This document shows, one piece after another, positions 7,977-15,602 of a DNA stretch of 19,987 nucleotides. The DNA comes from Burkholderiales bacterium. GTDB lineage: Bacteria; Pseudomonadota; Gammaproteobacteria; Burkholderiales; SG8-39. The stretch's first letter is position 1; every line of letters starts with the position of its first letter. The DNA lies in the NCBI GenBank assembly GCA_919902965.1, contig CAKKSJ010000273.1, positions 1 through 19,987 on the forward strand, read 5' to 3'. Made by a program: the position numbers and the translations under genes. Below the pieces are notes generated by a model that saw only the letters and a program-made list of their open reading frames with translations, was not told where the DNA came from and ran no database searches.

Positions 7977-9305
7977 CTATGTTGCCGCTATTGCCTCGTC
8001 GATCGAGCGCGCGAGTTTGTCCACTGCTTCGTCGAGCTGCGCCTCGCTGATGATAAAGGGCGGCGCGAGCATCACATGATCGCCGGACACCCCGTCGAGC
8101 GTGCCTCCCATGGGATAGCACATCAGCCCGTTTTTCAGTGCACCAAGTTTTAGCCGCGCGTTAATCCTGCGTTTCGAGTCAAAGGGCTGTTTGCTGGCGC
8201 GCTCCTGTACCAGTTCCAGGGCCCAGAACAGACCGCGACCGCGAATTTCGCCGACATGCGGATGCTCCCCGAAGCGCGCGCGCAAGCGCGCTTCAAGTCC
8301 GACGCTGCGTTCGCGTACCTTGGCCAACAGGCCGCGGTTTTTCACCGCACGCTGCACCGCCAGCGCGCCGGCACAGGCCGCAGCGTGGCCGGTATAAGTA
8401 TGGCCGTGTTGAAAAAAACCCGATCCGCCCACGACCGCGTCATAAATCTTTCCGCTCGCAAGCAGTGCACCTATCGGTTGGTACCCGGCGCCCAGGCCCT
8501 TGCCTATGCAAATAAGGTCCGGCACCACGCCTTCCTGCTCGCAGGCGTAGAGCGTTCCGCAACGACCCATGCCGCACATGACCTCATCCAGGATCAGCAA
8601 CACGCCATACTTGTCGCAGAGCGCGCGCACGCCTGCAAAATAACCGGGTACCGGCGTCACACAGCCCAGCGTCGCCCCACCTACGGTCTCGGCGATAAAG
8701 GCGATGACCCGATCAGGCCCCAAGCTTTGCATTTCCTCCTCGAGTTCGCGCACCAGGCGTTCCCCGTAGGCTGTATCGCTTTCGCCCGGCCGCTTGCCGC
8801 GATAGGCGTAACAAGGCGAGACATGGGAAATCTTGACCAACAAGGGCTCGAACTGTTTGCGCCTCCACAAATTGCCTCCGGCAGCAAGCGCGCCCAGCGT
8901 ATTGCCGTGATAGCTCTGTTTGCGGGCAATCACATGGCTGCGTTGTGGCTGGCCGATTTCTACGAAATACTGGCGCGCGAGCTTGAGCGCGGCCTCCACC
9001 GCTTCCGACCCACCCGAGCAGAAATACACCTGCGCTATTCCCGCAGGCGCGCTTTCGATCAACTCGCCAGCCAACTCTTCCATGGGCTGATTGGTAAAAA
9101 ATGAAGTATGGGCAAAGGGCAGCTGGTCCAGCTGCCCTTTTATTGCATCGATCACCTCATGATCGCTGTGACCCAGGCAGGACACCGCTGCGCCACAACA
9201 AGCGTCGAGGTAACGCTTGCCATTCTTGTCGATGACATAGGCACCGTCGCCGCCGACAGCAAGCGGATATTCATGTTTTGGATTGCGGTGGAAAACATGT
9301 CCCAT
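7977..9305 (-). CDS. Class III PLP-dependent aminotransferase
   Basis: This 442-residue fold-type I, class III (omega/ornithine-type) aminotransferase shows the family pattern throughout. It has the phosphate-binding CSGGSEA (96-102), SYHG (131-134) which stacks on the cofactor, LLILDEVMCGMGR (237-248) with D240 contacting the PLP ring, and ICIGKGLGAGYQP with the Schiff-base lysine K269. ATG at 9305 is preceded by AAGGAA at good spacing. Proteins of this subgroup are usually labelled aspartate aminotransferase family protein. The real amino donor is not predictable, and omega-amino acids, GABA, beta-alanine or diamines are all possible. It lies 103 bases upstream of livH, so it may act on what that importer brings in; that is inference. 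A 27-base palindrome lies inside the gene. Confidence 0.93.
   Translation of the reverse strand: MGHVFHRNPKHEYPLAVGGDGAYVIDKNGKRYLDACCGAAVSCLGHSDHEVIDAIKGQLDQLPFAHTSFFTNQPMEELAGELIESAPAGIAQVYFCSGGSEAVEAALKLARQYFVEIGQPQRSHVIARKQSYHGNTLGALAAGGNLWRRKQFEPLLVKISHVSPCYAYRGKRPGESDTAYGERLVRELEEEMQSLGPDRVIAFIAETVGGATLGCVTPVPGYFAGVRALCDKYGVLLILDEVMCGMGRCGTLYACEQEGVVPDLICIGKGLGAGYQPIGALLASGKIYDAVVGGSGFFQHGHTYTGHAAACAGALAVQRAVKNRGLLAKVRERSVGLEARLRARFGEHPHVGEIRGRGLFWALELVQERASKQPFDSKRRINARLKLGALKNGLMCYPMGGTLDGVSGDHVMLAPPFIISEAQLDEAVDKLARSIDEAIAAT
9114..9140. repeat. 27-base near-perfect palindrome with adjacent T-run, inside aminotransferase gene
   Basis: Arms AAAGGGCAGCTGG (9114-9126) and CCAGCTGCCCTTT (9128-9140) flank a single central base. 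On the plus strand the hairpin is followed by T then ATT, which resembles an intrinsic terminator antisense to the gene. It encodes residues 56-64 (KGQLDQLPF) of the aminotransferase. Chance plus codon choice remains possible. Confidence 0.6.
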
Positions 9306-9401
9306 GGAAATTCCTTTCTAAAAGCCTATATCGACCTGGCGCAAACAAGCGGCGTTTCGGCTCAGATCCTGGAATCAATCCGCCGAATTTTCCGCACGCC
9401 C

Positions 9402-11234
9402 TTAGCTTGCGAGGCGCGCCTCCAGCGACTGGCGCTCCAGTACCAAGGCTTGCGGCAGTCGCTCCCTGAGCTTGGCGAATAACTCGTCATGCAGTTTCAA
9501 TTCGCGCCCCCAAGCCGCGCGATCTATATTGATCACGCTGGCGAATTTGTCAGCACCGAAATCCAGTCCTTGCCAGTGCATGTCCTCGAACGCAGGCATC
9601 CAGCCCAGCGGCGTTTCGATCGCGAGGGCGTGTCCCTGGCAACGCCCGACAATCCAACTGAGCACGCGCATGTTCTCGCCGAACCCGGGCCAGACGAACG
9701 TGCCCTTGGCGTCCTTGCGGAACCAGTTGACCTGGAAAATATGCGGTGGCTGTTTCACCTTCTTGCCTACGGCCAGCCAGTGCTTGAAGTAATCACCCAT
9801 GTTATAGCCGCAGAAAGCGATCATGGCGAAAGGATCGCGGCGCACGACCCCGACCTGGCCGACGATCGCGGCGGTGGTTTCAGAACCCATGGTCGCGGCC
9901 TTGTACACGCCGTCCTCCCAGTTGAAGGCTTCGACCACCAGCGGAGTCGTGTCGGAGCGCCGCCCGCCAAACAGGAAGGCTGAGATCGGCACGCCGCTTG
10001 GGTCGTCCCAGTCCGGATCAAGCGAGGGGCAGCGCGTCGCAGGGACGGTAAAACGCGCATTTGGGTGCGCTGCGTTACGCCCGCACCCCGGTGTCCACGC
10101 CTGTCCGGTCCAGTCGGTCAGTGCGGCCGGCGGCGTGTCCGACATCCCTTCCCACCATATGTCGCCTTCGGGTGTCTCAGCGACATTGGTGAATATGGTA
10201 TCGGCTTCAATCGATTTCATGCAATTAGGATTGCTATGGACGTTGGTGCCCGGCGCTACGCCGAAATAGCCGGCCTCCGGATTAATCGCGTAGAACTTGC
10301 CGTCCTCGTGCGGTTTGATCCAGGCGATATCCTCACCTACGGTTTCCACCTTCCAGCCTTCGAATCCAGCGGGCGGGACGAGCATCGCCAGATTGGTCTT
10401 GCCGCAGGCGCTAGGAAACGCGGCCGCCACATAGCTCTTCTGCCCCTGCGGATTGGTAATGCCGAGAATCAGCATATGCTCGGCCAACCAGCCCTGGTCG
10501 CGCGCCATCACTGAAGCGATGCGCAAAGCCAGGCACTTTTTCCCAAGCAGTGCATTGCCGCCGTAGCCCGAGCCGTAAGACCAGATTTCGCGCGTCTCCG
10601 GAAAATGCACAATCCACTTTTCCGCGTTGCAGGGCCAGCGCGCGGATGTTTCGCCCGCCGCCAGGGGTGCGCCCACGGAGTGCATGCATGGGACGAAGGC
10701 GCCCTTGTCGCCAAGCACATCGAACACCGCGCGACCCATGCGGGTCATGATCTTCATGCTCACAACCACATAAGGCGAATCCGAAAGTTCCACGCCGATA
10801 TGCGCAATGGGCGAGCCCAGCGGGCCCATTGAGAACGGCACTACGTACATGGTGCGGCCGCGCATGCAGCCGTCGAACAGACCAGCGAGCTTGCCGCGCA
10901 TTTCTGCCGGCGCAATCCAGTTATTGGTGGGGCCGGCGTCGTCCTTCGCATCACTGCATATAAATGTGCGCTCCTCTACCCGCGCTACATCGGTCGGATC
11001 AGACAGCGCCAAATAACTGTTGGGGCGCAGCTTGGGATTGAGGCGTTTGATCATTCCGGACGCGACCATCTCGCGGCACAGGCGATCGTATTCTTCCTGC
11101 GAGCCGTCACACCAGACGATGCGTTCCGGTTTGGCGAGCTGCGCCATGCGCGCCACCCATTCCTTTACACCCCGATGTTTAACGTAATCGGGAGTGCTTG
11201 CCGCCGCGCTATTGCTGGTATTGGATTGATTCAT
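9402..11234 (-). CDS. pckG: Phosphoenolpyruvate carboxykinase (GTP)
   Basis: This 610-residue GTP-dependent PEPCK interconverts oxaloacetate plus GTP with PEP plus GDP plus CO2, at the junction of the TCA cycle and gluconeogenesis. Length fits the GTP family (about 600-620). The kinase P-loop AFPSACGKTN is at 272-281 with the reactive cysteine C277. VGEDIAWIK follows, and the guanine-site region shows FAMIAFCGYNMGDYF. I chose the ATG at 11234. A TTG 39 bases upstream in frame would add 13 residues, but neither start has a strong ribosome site. The gene is 133 bases after tam and 96 bases before the aminotransferase. A shared transcript is possible but not shown. Confidence 0.96.
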   Translation of the reverse strand: MNQSNTSNSAAASTPDYVKHRGVKEWVARMAQLAKPERIVWCDGSQEEYDRLCREMVASGMIKRLNPKLRPNSYLALSDPTDVARVEERTFICSDAKDDAGPTNNWIAPAEMRGKLAGLFDGCMRGRTMYVVPFSMGPLGSPIAHIGVELSDSPYVVVSMKIMTRMGRAVFDVLGDKGAFVPCMHSVGAPLAAGETSARWPCNAEKWIVHFPETREIWSYGSGYGGNALLGKKCLALRIASVMARDQGWLAEHMLILGITNPQGQKSYVAAAFPSACGKTNLAMLVPPAGFEGWKVETVGEDIAWIKPHEDGKFYAINPEAGYFGVAPGTNVHSNPNCMKSIEADTIFTNVAETPEGDIWWEGMSDTPPAALTDWTGQAWTPGCGRNAAHPNARFTVPATRCPSLDPDWDDPSGVPISAFLFGGRRSDTTPLVVEAFNWEDGVYKAATMGSETTAAIVGQVGVVRRDPFAMIAFCGYNMGDYFKHWLAVGKKVKQPPHIFQVNWFRKDAKGTFVWPGFGENMRVLSWIVGRCQGHALAIETPLGWMPAFEDMHWQGLDFGADKFASVINIDRAAWGRELKLHDELFAKLRERLPQALVLERQSLEARLAS

Positions 11235-11349
11235 GGATGGTCCACTCGCAATTGATGAGAAAGAATCTGCCAAGCGAGCCAGCGCGCCGCCGGCCGACGA
11301 TATGGTTTTGTCACATTCTACAACGAAGCCCTTGCCAACACGCGTCGAC

Positions 11350-11368
11350 GGCGGATTTCAAATCCGCC
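11350..11368. repeat. Hairpin at the 3' end of tam
   Basis: GGCGGAT (11350-11356) and ATCCGCC (11362-11368) form a perfect 7-base stem around a 5-base loop, and the repeat runs into the tam stop codon. There is no T-run after it on the minus strand, so it is not a canonical terminator. It could protect the 3' end or act with Rho. Confidence 0.5.
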
Positions 11369-12132
11369 TAAAAGCCCGCGACAATGAACAGGCGTCGGAA
11401 AGGAAACAGCGTTTTTCCGTCAGGGCGTTGCGGATAGGCCCGGGCCACCCGGCGTCGATATTCTGCTTCGAATGCAGCGCGCGCCGGTGCTGCGAGCGCA
11501 GCGAGCAAAGGTGCGAGCCAGGTGCCTTTGGTCCACTCGGCGACCGGATTTTCGCCTTCGAGAACTTGAAGGTAGTCCGCTTCCCAGATGTCAAGCGAAC
11601 GCGCGTGCGGGGCAAGCAGATCGTAGTAGGCCTCGGGCGCAAGCACGGGCTGCGGCCGCAGCAAGTCCGCCAGCGCTTCGCACCATGGCGGGCTGGCCGC
11701 GAGTTCATGCATGAGGGTGTGCGAAGGCGCGCCGAAATTGCGTGGCATCTGCACCGCCAACACGCCACCGGCGGCGACGTTCCGGCAAAGGCGCGCAAAC
11801 AATGCCGGATGCCCATCCAGCCAGTGCAGTGCTGCGTTGGAAAACACCAGGTCGAATTTTGCCGGCGGCGTCCACGCCGCGAGCTCGCAATGTTCCCATG
11901 CCAGGCCCACCTCGAGCTTCCTCGCCTCCGCCAGCATCTGCGGCGAGCCGTCGATACCGGTGATGCTGGCACGCGGCCAGCGCTCGCGCAGGATTCGGGT
12001 GACATTGCCGGTGCCGCAGCCCAAGTCGACCACGGTCTGTGGATTTTCAATTGGTATGCGCGCAATGAGATCTAGCGCCGGGCGCAGACGCTGTCCGGCG
12101 AAACGCCCGTACTGTTGCGGGTCCCAGCTCAT
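11368..12132 (-). CDS. tam: Trans-aconitate 2-methyltransferase
   Basis: This 254-residue class I SAM methyltransferase resembles E. coli Tam along its whole length. It opens with MSWDPQQYGRFAGQRLRPALDL, and the SAM loop VDLGCGTGN is at 35-43. D61 in ITGIDGSP would bind the ribose of SAM. NAALHWL and the ending FRRLFIVA also match the family. Tam methylates trans-aconitate, which forms spontaneously from cis-aconitate and inhibits aconitase. That gives a loose TCA-cycle link to the neighbouring pckG. Its ATG overlaps the stop of a 60-codon ORF (ATGA, 12129-12132), which in turn overlaps mnmE, so the three are probably translated as a coupled set. A hairpin begins at its stop codon. Confidence 0.92.
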   Translation of the reverse strand: MSWDPQQYGRFAGQRLRPALDLIARIPIENPQTVVDLGCGTGNVTRILRERWPRASITGIDGSPQMLAEARKLEVGLAWEHCELAAWTPPAKFDLVFSNAALHWLDGHPALFARLCRNVAAGGVLAVQMPRNFGAPSHTLMHELAASPPWCEALADLLRPQPVLAPEAYYDLLAPHARSLDIWEADYLQVLEGENPVAEWTKGTWLAPLLAALAAPARAAFEAEYRRRVARAYPQRPDGKTLFPFRRLFIVAGF

Positions 12133-12311
12133 GCGCGTTTTGCAGTTAAGCGCCGCACTCGGCGGAACGACGGCGCGGTGTTCGTCGCCAGCATCAAGAC
12201 GCTGGTGACCTGGGCTGCGGTGACCAAGGGCGCGCCCAAATACAGGGCCGTCACGAGCAGCGCCCGCATCGGCTCGAGAAACTCCCGTTCCCGCACGCTA
12301 GCCCTCATCAT
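12129..12311 (-). CDS. Small hypothetical protein with one hydrophobic segment, coupled to mnmE and tam
   Basis: I do not recognise this 60-residue product. Support is mainly arrangement: its ATG overlaps the mnmE TGA (12308-12311) and its TGA overlaps the tam ATG (ATGA, 12129-12132), so the frame exactly fills the gap between two sure genes. Third codon positions are mostly G or C, in line with neighbours. The sequence has a charged N-terminus, a hydrophobic stretch at about 18-41 (starting LLVTALYLGAPL) that could be one membrane helix, and a very basic tail (RRVRRLTAKRA). A second start at M15 (12269) would leave a 46-residue membrane protein. It could also be non-coding spacer that happens to stay open. 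Confidence 0.45.
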   Translation of the reverse strand: MMRASVREREFLEPMRALLVTALYLGAPLVTAAQVTSVLMLATNTAPSFRRVRRLTAKRA

Positions 12312-13651
12312 TTGCCTATGCAGAAACGGGAGAAAATCTCCCCGAGCAGGTCATCGGCCGCGAATTCGCCGGTGATGCAATTGAGCTGCGCTTGCGCAAG
12401 GCGCAACTCCTCGGCAAACAATTCCGGTCGACCGAAATGTTCGCCCGCCCGGGCTGTGTGCCGCGCCGCCTCGCGTAGGGCCACCAGGTGGCGCTCGCGT
12501 GCCATGAACAGATTTTCCGCGCCGTCCTGCCAGCCGGCAATGGCCAGCAATTCTGCGTGCAGCAGGTCCATGCCTGCGCCGGTTTTGGCCGAAAGATGGA
12601 TGGCGGTTGACCTCTGATCGCGCCGCAACTCGGGTGCGCTACCGGAAAGATCTATTTTGTTGTGCACGAACACGCGCTTTGCCCCTTGCGGAATGCGGTC
12701 CAGCATCTCCAGATCCTGCGCGGTGACTCCGGCGCGCGCATCGACCAGCAGCAATACCACGTCCGCCTTAGCGATCTCGCTCCAGGTGCGTGCGATGCCC
12801 ATGCGCTCGACCTGGTCCTGGGTGTCGCGCAGGCCCGCCGTATCGACAATGTTCAGCGGCACGCCGTCGAGCTGTATCACCTGGCGCACGCTGTCGCGGG
12901 TGGTTCCGGGTATGGCCGTGACGATGGCAAGGTCCTCTCCCGCCATACGATTCAACAAACTGGACTTGCCCACGTTGGGCTGACCCGCCAGTACCACCTG
13001 CAAACCAGTGCGCAGCAGGCTGCCCTGGCGACTTTTCGCGAGCGCGGTTTCGATAGCGCTGAGCAGCGCTGCGTGGCGCGCCCTGGCGTCGGCTCGCTCC
13101 AGCGGATCGAGTTCTTCTTCGGGAAAATCGAGCGTCGCCTCCACCCGCATGCGCAGCTCGATCAGCTGGCGCACCAATTCCTTGATTGCGCCTGAGAACT
13201 CACCATGCAGCGAGCGCAGCGCGCAGTGGGCGGCGCTATCGGTGGCGGCCTCGATCAAGTCGGCTACGCTCTCGGCCTGTGCCAGGTCGATTTTGTCATT
13301 GAGAAACGCGCGGCGGGTGAATTCGCCGGGCTCGGCCAGCCGCGCCCCGAGCTCGAGGCAGCGCTTGAGCAGCATCTGCATTACCACTGGACCGCCGTGG
13401 CCCTGCAACTCGAATACATCCTCGCCGGTGTAGGAACGCGGTGCCGGAAAGAAAAGCGCGATGCCCTCGTCGATGGCAGCACCTTGCGCGTCGCGGAAGC
13501 GAGCCCTGATCGCAGCCCGGGGCGCGGGGACTCTGCCCAGCATCGCCTGGATCAGCGGCTTGAGATTCTTGCCCGACACCCGCACTACGCCTATGCCGCC
13601 GCGTCCGGGCGCGGTGGCGATTGCCGCAATCGGATCATCACGCTGAGTCAC
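12308..13651 (-). CDS. mnmE: tRNA modification GTPase MnmE (TrmE)
   Basis: MnmE is a 447-residue G-protein that uses tetrahydrofolate-derived carbon and, with MnmG, modifies wobble U34 of tRNAs. The N-terminal folate-binding domain begins IAAIATAPGRGGIGVVRVSG. The inserted G domain shows GQPNVGKS (223-230), TTRDS (250-254), DTAGL (270-274), NKID (331-334) and SAK (354-356). The protein ends in FCIGK (443-447) with the catalytic cysteine C444. Start is GTG at 13651, preceded by AGAGGG at good spacing. It lies 73 bases after yidC. Its partner mnmG is about 8 kb away on the same strand. Confidence 0.97.
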   Translation of the reverse strand: MTQRDDPIAAIATAPGRGGIGVVRVSGKNLKPLIQAMLGRVPAPRAAIRARFRDAQGAAIDEGIALFFPAPRSYTGEDVFELQGHGGPVVMQMLLKRCLELGARLAEPGEFTRRAFLNDKIDLAQAESVADLIEAATDSAAHCALRSLHGEFSGAIKELVRQLIELRMRVEATLDFPEEELDPLERADARARHAALLSAIETALAKSRQGSLLRTGLQVVLAGQPNVGKSSLLNRMAGEDLAIVTAIPGTTRDSVRQVIQLDGVPLNIVDTAGLRDTQDQVERMGIARTWSEIAKADVVLLLVDARAGVTAQDLEMLDRIPQGAKRVFVHNKIDLSGSAPELRRDQRSTAIHLSAKTGAGMDLLHAELLAIAGWQDGAENLFMARERHLVALREAARHTARAGEHFGRPELFAEELRLAQAQLNCITGEFAADDLLGEIFSRFCIGK

Positions 13652-13724
13652 GGTCCAGCCCTCTGAGACGTTGATCCTGAAACCCGGCTTTGCTCAGGCT
13701 GGGTAGGCGCAGCCTGGCCGGCTG

Positions 13725-15386
13725 TCAGCGCCGCGCTTGGCCTTTGTCCCCGCCACCAATCATGCGGGTGATCTGCCATTGCTGCGCGATGGAAAGAATA
13801 TTGTTGACCAGCCAGTAGAGCACCAAACCGGCAGGAAAGAAAAAGAACATCACGCCAAAGGCGAAGGGCATGATCATCATGACCTTTGCCTGTACCGGGT
13901 CGGGCGGTACCGGGTTGAGTTTGGTCTGGATCACCATCGAGCCCATCATCAGCAAGGGCAACACATAATACGGATCCTGTGCCGACAGATCGTGTATCCA
14001 CAAGTAGAACGGCGCATGGCGCAGTTCGACACTGGCGAGCAGCACCCAGTATAGGGAAATGAACACAGGGATCTGCACCACGATTGGCAGGCAACCGCCC
14101 AGGGGATTGATTTTTTCGGTCTTGTACAAATCCATCATTGCCTGATTAAGGCGGGCACGGTCGTTGCCGTATTGTTCACGCAGTTTGGTCATGCGCGGCG
14201 TCACCAGCTTCATCTTGGCCATGGATTTGTAGCTCGCCGCCGACAGCGGGAAGAACACCGCCTTGATCATGACTGTGAGAAGAATAATGGCCACGCCCCA
14301 ATTGCCCACCCACTTGTGCAGAAACTGCAGCAGCCAGAACAGCGGTGCGGCCACGACTGTCAGCCAACCGTAATCAACCACCAGATCCAACCCAGGCGCG
14401 ATGCCCTTCAGGGCGGCCTGCTCCTGCGGCCCGGCATAGAGCGAAACCGACGCGCTGCCGCCGGCATTGGGTGCGATCACCGCCACCGGCAGGATCACCC
14501 CGACTGAGTACAGATTATTTTCCAAGTGCTTGGCGTAATACTCGCGCGGGGTCTGTTCCTTTGGCAGCCAGGCGCTGACAAAGTAGTGCTGCAGCATGGC
14601 GATCCAGCCGTTGTCGCTGGACTTGGGAACGCTAGCCTTGCCCTTGTCTAGATCGTCAAAAGAAATCTTATGGAATTTTTCCTGCTCGGTGAAAATTGCC
14701 GCCCCGGTGTAAGTTTGGATCATGAAACTTTCGCCCGGGGGGGGCTTGCCGTCGCGTAGGAGTTGAAAATAGGCGTGCGCGGCCAAGGGTGTGGCGCCGC
14801 CGTTGAAAATTTCGTGGGTGATATCGATCACGTAGCTGGCGCGGTGGAAAGTCAGCGTCTTTACCGTCTTCACGCCTGCGGGTCCTGGCGCTTCGAGCCG
14901 AACCTGCAGCTTGTCATCCCTGGGTGTAAGCACATACTCACGCGCATCGGCGGTATACAGCGTCTTGTGCGTAGGCAGGCCGGGGCCGATCAAGCCGCTT
15001 TGTGCGGCATATTGATGTTCGCGCTTGAACAGTACGAAATTCGCATTCTTGTCCTGAGTGTCTTTTTGTCTGAGCAACTCCAGCCGCACAATATCGCCAC
15101 CCATCAAATCGATATCTGCAAGGTAATTATCTGTCTTTACAGTGAGTTGCGCGTGCTTTGCCTGCCCAGGCAAAGCGGCAGGGATAGCGTCGCCGGTTTT
15201 TTGCTGGGGTGCCGGCGCGGCCTGCGCCGGCACGCTCGGGCTAGGCACCGTGGCCTGAACCGTGCCCTGTTTACCGCTTTGCGCGACAACCGGTACAGGC
15301 GGCCGCTGATCTTTCTGCCATGCATCCCAAAGGAGCAGCAGGGAGAACGAAAACACGAAGAACAGAATTAGTCGTTGCGTATCCAT
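13725..15386 (-). CDS. yidC: Membrane protein insertase YidC
   Basis: This 553-residue inner-membrane insertase helps Sec-dependent and independent proteins into the bilayer. It has an N-terminal signal-anchor helix (about 5-22) and a proline/alanine/glutamine-rich linker (about 27-75). The large periplasmic domain follows, then the conserved YidC/Oxa1 core from about 339, where five-helix topology is visible. The core includes NPLGGCLPIVVQIPVFISLYW around 427-447. The C-terminus is basic (GGGDKGQARR). This is the long Gram-negative form. The ATG at 15386 follows the yidD stop by six bases with no clear ribosome site, so reinitiation after yidD is likely. Two strong palindromes fall within the linker-coding part. 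Confidence 0.97.
   Translation of the reverse strand: MDTQRLILFFVFSFSLLLLWDAWQKDQRPPVPVVAQSGKQGTVQATVPSPSVPAQAAPAPQQKTGDAIPAALPGQAKHAQLTVKTDNYLADIDLMGGDIVRLELLRQKDTQDKNANFVLFKREHQYAAQSGLIGPGLPTHKTLYTADAREYVLTPRDDKLQVRLEAPGPAGVKTVKTLTFHRASYVIDITHEIFNGGATPLAAHAYFQLLRDGKPPPGESFMIQTYTGAAIFTEQEKFHKISFDDLDKGKASVPKSSDNGWIAMLQHYFVSAWLPKEQTPREYYAKHLENNLYSVGVILPVAVIAPNAGGSASVSLYAGPQEQAALKGIAPGLDLVVDYGWLTVVAAPLFWLLQFLHKWVGNWGVAIILLTVMIKAVFFPLSAASYKSMAKMKLVTPRMTKLREQYGNDRARLNQAMMDLYKTEKINPLGGCLPIVVQIPVFISLYWVLLASVELRHAPFYLWIHDLSAQDPYYVLPLLMMGSMVIQTKLNPVPPDPVQAKVMMIMPFAFGVMFFFFPAGLVLYWLVNNILSIAQQWQITRMIGGGDKGQARR
15156..15175. repeat. Palindrome in yidC linker region
   Basis: CTTTGCCTG (15156-15164) and CAGGCAAAG (15167-15175) are perfect arms around two bases. 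It covers yidC codons 71-77, near the end of the low-complexity linker. Confidence 0.55.
15209..15233. repeat. GC-rich hairpin in yidC linker region
   Basis: GTGCCGGCGC (15209-15218) and GCGCCGGCAC (15224-15233) form a perfect 10-base stem with a 5-base loop. It covers yidC codons 52-60, in the alanine/proline/glutamine linker just after the signal anchor. A stem this strong in mRNA could slow ribosomes there; that is inference. Confidence 0.6.
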
Positions 15387-15392
15387 TGGGGC

Positions 15393-15602
15393 TCAGGGAA
15401 CAGGATCATAACCGCCCGGATGCCAGGGATGGCAGCGTGCGATTCGCTTAAGCGCGAGCCAACCGCCGAAGCCGGCGCCGTATTTGTCAATAGCTTGCAA
15501 GGCATAGTCCGAACATGTGGGCAGAAAGCGGCAACTAGGCCCGAACAGCGGGCTAAGGCAGTAGCGGTAAGTCTTGATCAGGACGAGTAGTAGCCGCCTC
15601 AC
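15393..15602 (-). CDS. yidD: Membrane protein insertion efficiency factor YidD
   Basis: This 69-residue protein matches the YidD family: YRYCLSPLFGPSCRFLPTCSDYA and the ending HPWHPGGYDPVP are its hallmarks, with three of its four cysteines in the conserved block. YidD is a small inner-membrane-associated protein that works near YidC. Start is GTG at 15602, overlapping the rnpA stop by four bases (GTGA). It is six bases before yidC. The order rnpA-yidD-yidC is the usual one. Confidence 0.95.
   Translation of the reverse strand: MRRLLLVLIKTYRYCLSPLFGPSCRFLPTCSDYALQAIDKYGAGFGGWLALKRIARCHPWHPGGYDPVP

Noticed and set aside
8256..9104. 282-codon plus-strand open frame
   Set aside because: Antisense to the aminotransferase, whose catalytic motifs are clear.
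11235..11273. TTG start adding 13 residues to PEPCK
   Set aside because: The ATG at 11234 already gives a family-length protein; no ribosome site favours the TTG. It cannot be excluded.
11345..11370. tRNA T-arm or attachment-site remnant
   Set aside because: The stem and loop register does not match a T-arm (no G-TTC-A-C pattern in place) and no tRNA lies near.
11233..12075. 280-codon plus-strand open frame
   Set aside because: Antisense to tam and the pckG start; no domain seen.
13710..13724. CAGCC/GGCTG hairpin after the yidC stop as terminator
   Set aside because: Only a 5-base stem and no T-run on the minus strand.
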